A DNA stretch of 64,000 nucleotides from Rhodocyclaceae bacterium (GTDB taxonomy: Bacteria; Pseudomonadota; Gammaproteobacteria; Burkholderiales; Rhodocyclaceae), in NCBI GenBank assembly GCA_018261935.1, contig JAGTRP010000002.1, positions 186,001-250,000 of the forward strand, read 5' to 3'. A model generated the notes under the pieces. That model did no database searches and had not been told where the DNA came from. It was given only the letters and a program-made list of their open reading frames with translations. Both the position numbers and the translations under genes were made by a program. Of the stretch, positions 62,292-64,000 are shown one piece after another. The first letter of the stretch is position 1, and each line of letters starts with the position of its first letter.

Positions 62292-64000
62292 TGGCCGGCT
62301 CCCTGGGCTGCTGCGAGAGCCGGTTTCCTCGCCTCGGCCTTGAGCAGGCCGACTATCTTGCCGGCGGCTGCCTCAGCGGCAGACTCGGCGAAGATGGGCC
62401 AGGAATTGGGAATGTTTTCGGAAATGACCGACCGGTAGGAGACGGCGCCGAGGGAAATGCCGCCGCGGCTCACCTTCCAGACGGTTTCGACGCCGCGCAG
62501 CCCGGCCCGGGAGTCGCCCAGCTTCACCTCGGCCGACACCTCCGGCACCCCGGCCGCGACCTCGGATGCCACATGGGCGCCGTGGGCCGGCAGCCGCTCC
62601 CGCAGCAGGGCGGCAAAGTCGATTGCGGTGCCGGCGGGCGCCGGGATCGCGGCCACGAAAACGGCGGGCTTGGGGGCATCGCCGGCCATGGTGCGGAAAC
62701 TGGTCTTGCGCCATTCCCCGTCAGCCTCGGAAAGCTGGCGGGCCAAAGCCTTCAGGTCGTCCGCATTGGGGGAGTCCGGCACCAGGTCGGTACCGACCGA
62801 ATTGGCCACCCGGGCGTAGGCGGTCTGCAGGTTGGCGAAGGAGACGTAGCGCTGCATGTCGGACAGGGCCGCCTTGACCTCGGCGCGCAGGAGCTCCATT
62901 TCCGACTCGGCGCTGGCCTTGGTGCCGGCCACCATGTGCTTCTCGATGCGGGCGTCCACTGTGGCGCCCTGGAGGTTTACGTCATAGTCCGCCAGGGCCT
63001 CGTGGTAGCGCTGGACAGCAAGGCGCACCTGGGTGAGCACCGCCATGCTGAGGGCGACGCGGCGGGTATCGTCGAACTGCACCTGGGCCTCCTGGGCCCG
63101 CTGGACCGCGGGATAGGAGAAGGCGCGCAGCAGGTTGAAGGAGACAGAGGCTCCGGCTTCGGTCCAGTTGTTCTTGAACAGATACTTGTTGCTGTCGTAG
63201 TGGGAGCCCAGGTTGAGCTCGATCCCCGGCAGCAGCGACATGAGGGCGCGGCGCGCTTCCAGGGTGGATATCTTCTTGCGGTAGTCCTCCTCCCGCAGCT
63301 CCGGCCGATTGGCCAGGGCCGCCTGGTCGAGGGCTTCCAGGTCTTCGAGGGGACGCAGCTTGGCCGCCGCCGCTTCTTCGTCGCCGGCGCTTAGGTTAAG
63401 CTCGGTGCCGGGCCTCAGATTGATCAGGGCCGCCAGTTCCGTCTTGGCCAGGACCAGTTCCTGCCGGCGGGTCACGATCTGCTGGTGCAGGTCCAGGAGC
63501 GCTCGCTGGTAGGCCAGGGCCTGCAGCGGCGGCAACAGGCGCTGCTCCTCCATGCGGCGGCTGCGGGCCAGGACTTCGTCCACCCGGTGCAGCAGTTCGT
63601 CGAGGCGGGGCAGCGCCTTCTGGGCGCCATAGGCTCGCCAGAAGGCCTGGCGCACGTCCTGGGCGATGTTCTGCAACACCTTGCGCCGGTGCTCCTCGGC
63701 GATCAGGGTCTGGGTCGCCTGTTGCTGGGCGCGGACGTAGCTCACCCCGAAGTCGAGGACATTCCAGGCCAGCACGGCACTGGCGGTGCGGCGCTGGCGC
63801 TCCTGGGCGCCGGAGAAGAGGTTGCTCTCCTCCCCTGTGAGGAGGTTTACCGAGCGGGAACCGGCGTCGTTGTTGCGGGAGGTATAGCCGGCGGAGGTGG
63901 TGAGCTTGGGCAGCAGGTCGTAATGGGCCAGGTCGAGCTGGGCATTGGCCAGCGCCCCTTCCATCATCCGCAGGCGGTAGTCGTAGTTGTACTTCAAGGC
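62288..64000 (-). CDS. TolC-family outer membrane protein, partial, with extra C-terminal domain
   Basis: The frame runs off the window end; the ATG at 63997 is almost certainly internal, so the true start lies beyond 64000. About 400 residues match the TolC/OEP fold: repeated helical hairpins (ALANAQLDLAHYDLLPKL, NRPELREEDYRKKISTLEARRALMSLLPGIEL, SANYDV-type DYDVNLQG) ending near VSFANLQTAYARVANSVG. About 170 further residues follow. They are Ala-rich and contain GGISLGAVSYRSVISENIPN, and are not part of a normal TolC. Two adaptors are encoded downstream, but no inner-membrane transporter is visible in the window. Confidence 0.85.
   Translation of the reverse strand, partial: ALKYNYDYRLRMMEGALANAQLDLAHYDLLPKLTTSAGYTSRNNDAGSRSVNLLTGEESNLFSGAQERQRRTASAVLAWNVLDFGVSYVRAQQQATQTLIAEEHRRKVLQNIAQDVRQAFWRAYGAQKALPRLDELLHRVDEVLARSRRMEEQRLLPPLQALAYQRALLDLHQQIVTRRQELVLAKTELAALINLRPGTELNLSAGDEEAAAAKLRPLEDLEALDQAALANRPELREEDYRKKISTLEARRALMSLLPGIELNLGSHYDSNKYLFKNNWTEAGASVSFNLLRAFSYPAVQRAQEAQVQFDDTRRVALSMAVLTQVRLAVQRYHEALADYDVNLQGATVDARIEKHMVAGTKASAESEMELLRAEVKAALSDMQRYVSFANLQTAYARVANSVGTDLVPDSPNADDLKALARQLSEADGEWRKTSFRTMAGDAPKPAVFVAAIPAPAGTAIDFAALLRERLPAHGAHVASEVAAGVPEVSAEVKLGDSRAGLRGVETVWKVSRGGISLGAVSYRSVISENIPNSWPIFAESAAEAAAGKIVGLLKAEARKPALAAAQGAGQ

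Overview
The window is 64 kb of high-GC chromosomal DNA, about 65% GC by eye, from a Gram-negative betaproteobacterium. Rhodocyclales or a near relative is the likeliest placement. This rests on gene order: smc-zipA-ligA, the rpsB-tsf-pyrH-frr-uppS-cdsA-dxr-rseP-bamA-skp-lpxD-fabZ-lpxA-lpxB-rnhB block, smpB/ratA/rnfH, and guaB-guaA. It also rests on the look of the proteins. No species can be named from sequence alone. Coding density is very high. Most neighbours in operons overlap by 1-13 bases at start/stop junctions. I saw no insertion sequence, prophage or CRISPR array.

Layout. (1) 0-6.7 kb, mostly minus strand: dapC-dapD-pilU-dapE-prmB (succinylase branch of lysine synthesis with a type IV pilus ATPase gene in the middle), guaD and queF. 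(2) 6.8-16.5 kb, plus strand: smc, zipA, ligA, galU, hpt, an unassigned methyltransferase and a methylthioinosine phosphorylase; then glnD and map on the minus strand and a solitary rfbD. (3) 20.8-35.8 kb, plus strand: the large translation / isoprenoid / outer-membrane / lipid A superoperon, from rpsB to an SpoU-type RNA methyltransferase. (4) 35.8-39.8 kb, minus strand: ppsR, ppc and a universal stress protein.

(5) 40.1-47.3 kb, plus strand: a six-gene membrane operon, hyfB-hyfC-hyfE-hyfF-hyfG-hyfI. It resembles hydrogenase-4 and complex I, but every Ni-Fe cysteine ligand of the large subunit is replaced. (6) 47.3-53.6 kb: a lactate-utilisation module, lutA-lutC-lutB on the minus strand, diverging from a FadR-family regulator gene that is followed by ppsA. 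Two near-identical ATTGGT-type palindromes sit at the starts of the two divergent promoters. (7) 53.6-59.1 kb: tRNA-Asn, tRNA-Thr, dodecin, smpB, ratA, rnfH, a DUF4124 protein, guaB and guaA. (8) 59.2-64 kb, minus strand: a methyltransferase with a signal peptide, and a TolC / HlyD / HlyD-like export cassette that runs off the window end.

How it fits together. Lactate oxidised by LutABC gives pyruvate, PpsA makes PEP from it, Ppc makes oxaloacetate from PEP, and PpsR (PSRP) sets PpsA activity, so much of the PEP node is encoded within 18 kb. MTI phosphorylase and Hpt are adjacent steps of purine salvage (methylthioinosine to hypoxanthine to IMP), and guaB/guaA and guaD also act on guanine nucleotides. 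The most unusual element is the hydrogenase-like complex. It keeps proton-channel residues and one Fe-S cluster site but has no H2-activating site, and its operon ends 17 bases inside the lactate operon.
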